A stretch of 14,344 nucleotides of DNA from Chloroflexota bacterium (GTDB taxonomy: Bacteria; Chloroflexota; Limnocylindria; Limnocylindrales; CSP1-4): contig JACDBP010000061.1 in NCBI GenBank assembly GCA_013694835.1, positions 1 to 14,344 of the forward strand, in the 5' to 3' direction. The notes beneath the pieces are model-generated. The model did not search any database. It had not been told where the DNA came from and was given only the letters and a program-made list of their open reading frames with translations. The translations under genes were made by a program, and so were the position numbers. Each line of letters starts with the position of its first letter. The first letter of the stretch is position 1. Below are positions 14,069-14,344 of the stretch, piece after piece.

Positions 14069-14344
14069 ATGAACTCCGAGCCCTCGATGCCGCTGACAGC
14101 GGGGACTGTGCCCGGCCGGGGCGCGCGCCTGCTGGAGGGCGGGCCGATCGCGGCCGAGATCCGCGGCCGCGTCGCCAACGAGGTGAGCTCGTTCAGGGAG
14201 CGCCACGGATTCCCACCGACGCTGGCCGTCGTGCTCATCGGCGCTGACGCACCGTCGGCGGTCTACCTCAACCAGATCGTCCGCAGCTGTCGCAGCACCG
14301 GCGTGTCGGGGCAGGTCATCGAGATCGGTCCGCGAGTCACCACG
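14069..14344 (+). CDS. folD: FolD-like methylenetetrahydrofolate dehydrogenase/cyclohydrolase, N-terminal part
   Basis: 92 codons are visible from ATG 14069; the rest lies beyond the right edge. The family start is clear: ARLLEGGPIAAEIRGRVANEV, then ERHGFPPTLAVVLIGADAPSAVYLNQIVRSC. FolD oxidises methylene-THF to methenyl-THF with NAD(P)+ and then hydrolyses it to 10-formyl-THF, which fits between MetF and Fhs here. In nearly all bifunctional FolDs the PSxxYVxxK motif supplies a catalytic Tyr and Lys (Lys54 in E. coli, Lys56 in human). Here it reads APSAVYLNQI, so Tyr is kept and Lys is Ile. Cyclohydrolase activity is therefore doubtful. No Shine-Dalgarno is seen; AACAAT at 14056-14061 would place a transcript start at or next to the ATG, so it may be leaderless. 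It diverges from formate dehydrogenase. Confidence 0.85.
   Translation, partial: MNSEPSMPLTAGTVPGRGARLLEGGPIAAEIRGRVANEVSSFRERHGFPPTLAVVLIGADAPSAVYLNQIVRSCRSTGVSGQVIEIGPRVTT

Overview
The window is strongly G/C-rich and densely packed. Genes overlap by 1-14 bases or sit a few bases apart, GTG starts are common, and at least one gene looks leaderless. These traits, together with NAD-dependent formate dehydrogenase, formate-tetrahydrofolate ligase and a corrinoid methyl-transfer operon in one place, suggest an aerobic, non-model, high-GC bacterium. I lean to Chloroflexota or Actinomycetota, but the sequence alone does not settle it.

Layout, left to right. (1) 1-2091, minus strand: an operon reading iclR-type regulator, then permease, then ATPase of a glycine-betaine/osmoprotectant (OpuC/ProU-type) ABC importer; the ATPase runs off the left edge. 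(2) 2166-3743, plus strand: a glutamine-dependent asparagine synthetase with a leaderless-type promoter. Its end overlaps the next gene convergently by 69 bases. (3) 3675-11002, minus strand: a seven-gene operon. In transcription order it encodes a B12-binding corrinoid protein, a DUF1638 protein, a small 'virulence factor' (PF13769-type) protein, a methyl-THF:corrinoid methyltransferase, a RACo-type corrinoid reactivator with a 2Fe-2S domain, a MetF-like methylene-THF reductase, and formate-THF ligase. (4) 11095-11847, plus strand: a second IclR-type regulator, divergent from the corrinoid operon across a 92-base region holding direct and inverted repeats. (5) 11857-13902, minus strand: a NAD-dependent formate dehydrogenase gene broken by an apparent one-base deletion, followed by an alpha/beta hydrolase with an aspartate nucleophile (dehalogenase/epoxide-hydrolase type). 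(6) 14069 to the right edge, plus strand: the start of a FolD-like protein, preceded by four tandem 12-bp repeats.

Read together, the genes make an almost complete methyl-to-CO2 route. A methyl group is loaded onto the corrinoid protein, moved to THF by the methyltransferase, oxidised by MetF and FolD, released as formate with ATP formation by Fhs run in reverse, and oxidised to CO2 with NADH by formate dehydrogenase. RACo would rescue oxidised Co(II) corrinoid. The first enzyme, the one that takes the methyl group from a substrate (for example an MttB/MtgB-type methyltransferase), is not in the window. The betaine-type importer hints at a quaternary amine, while the hydrolase leaves other substrates open. 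The most notable oddities are two unexplained small proteins embedded in the operon, a FolD that lacks the usual catalytic lysine, an Fhs with Glu98 replaced by Gln, and the frameshifted formate dehydrogenase.
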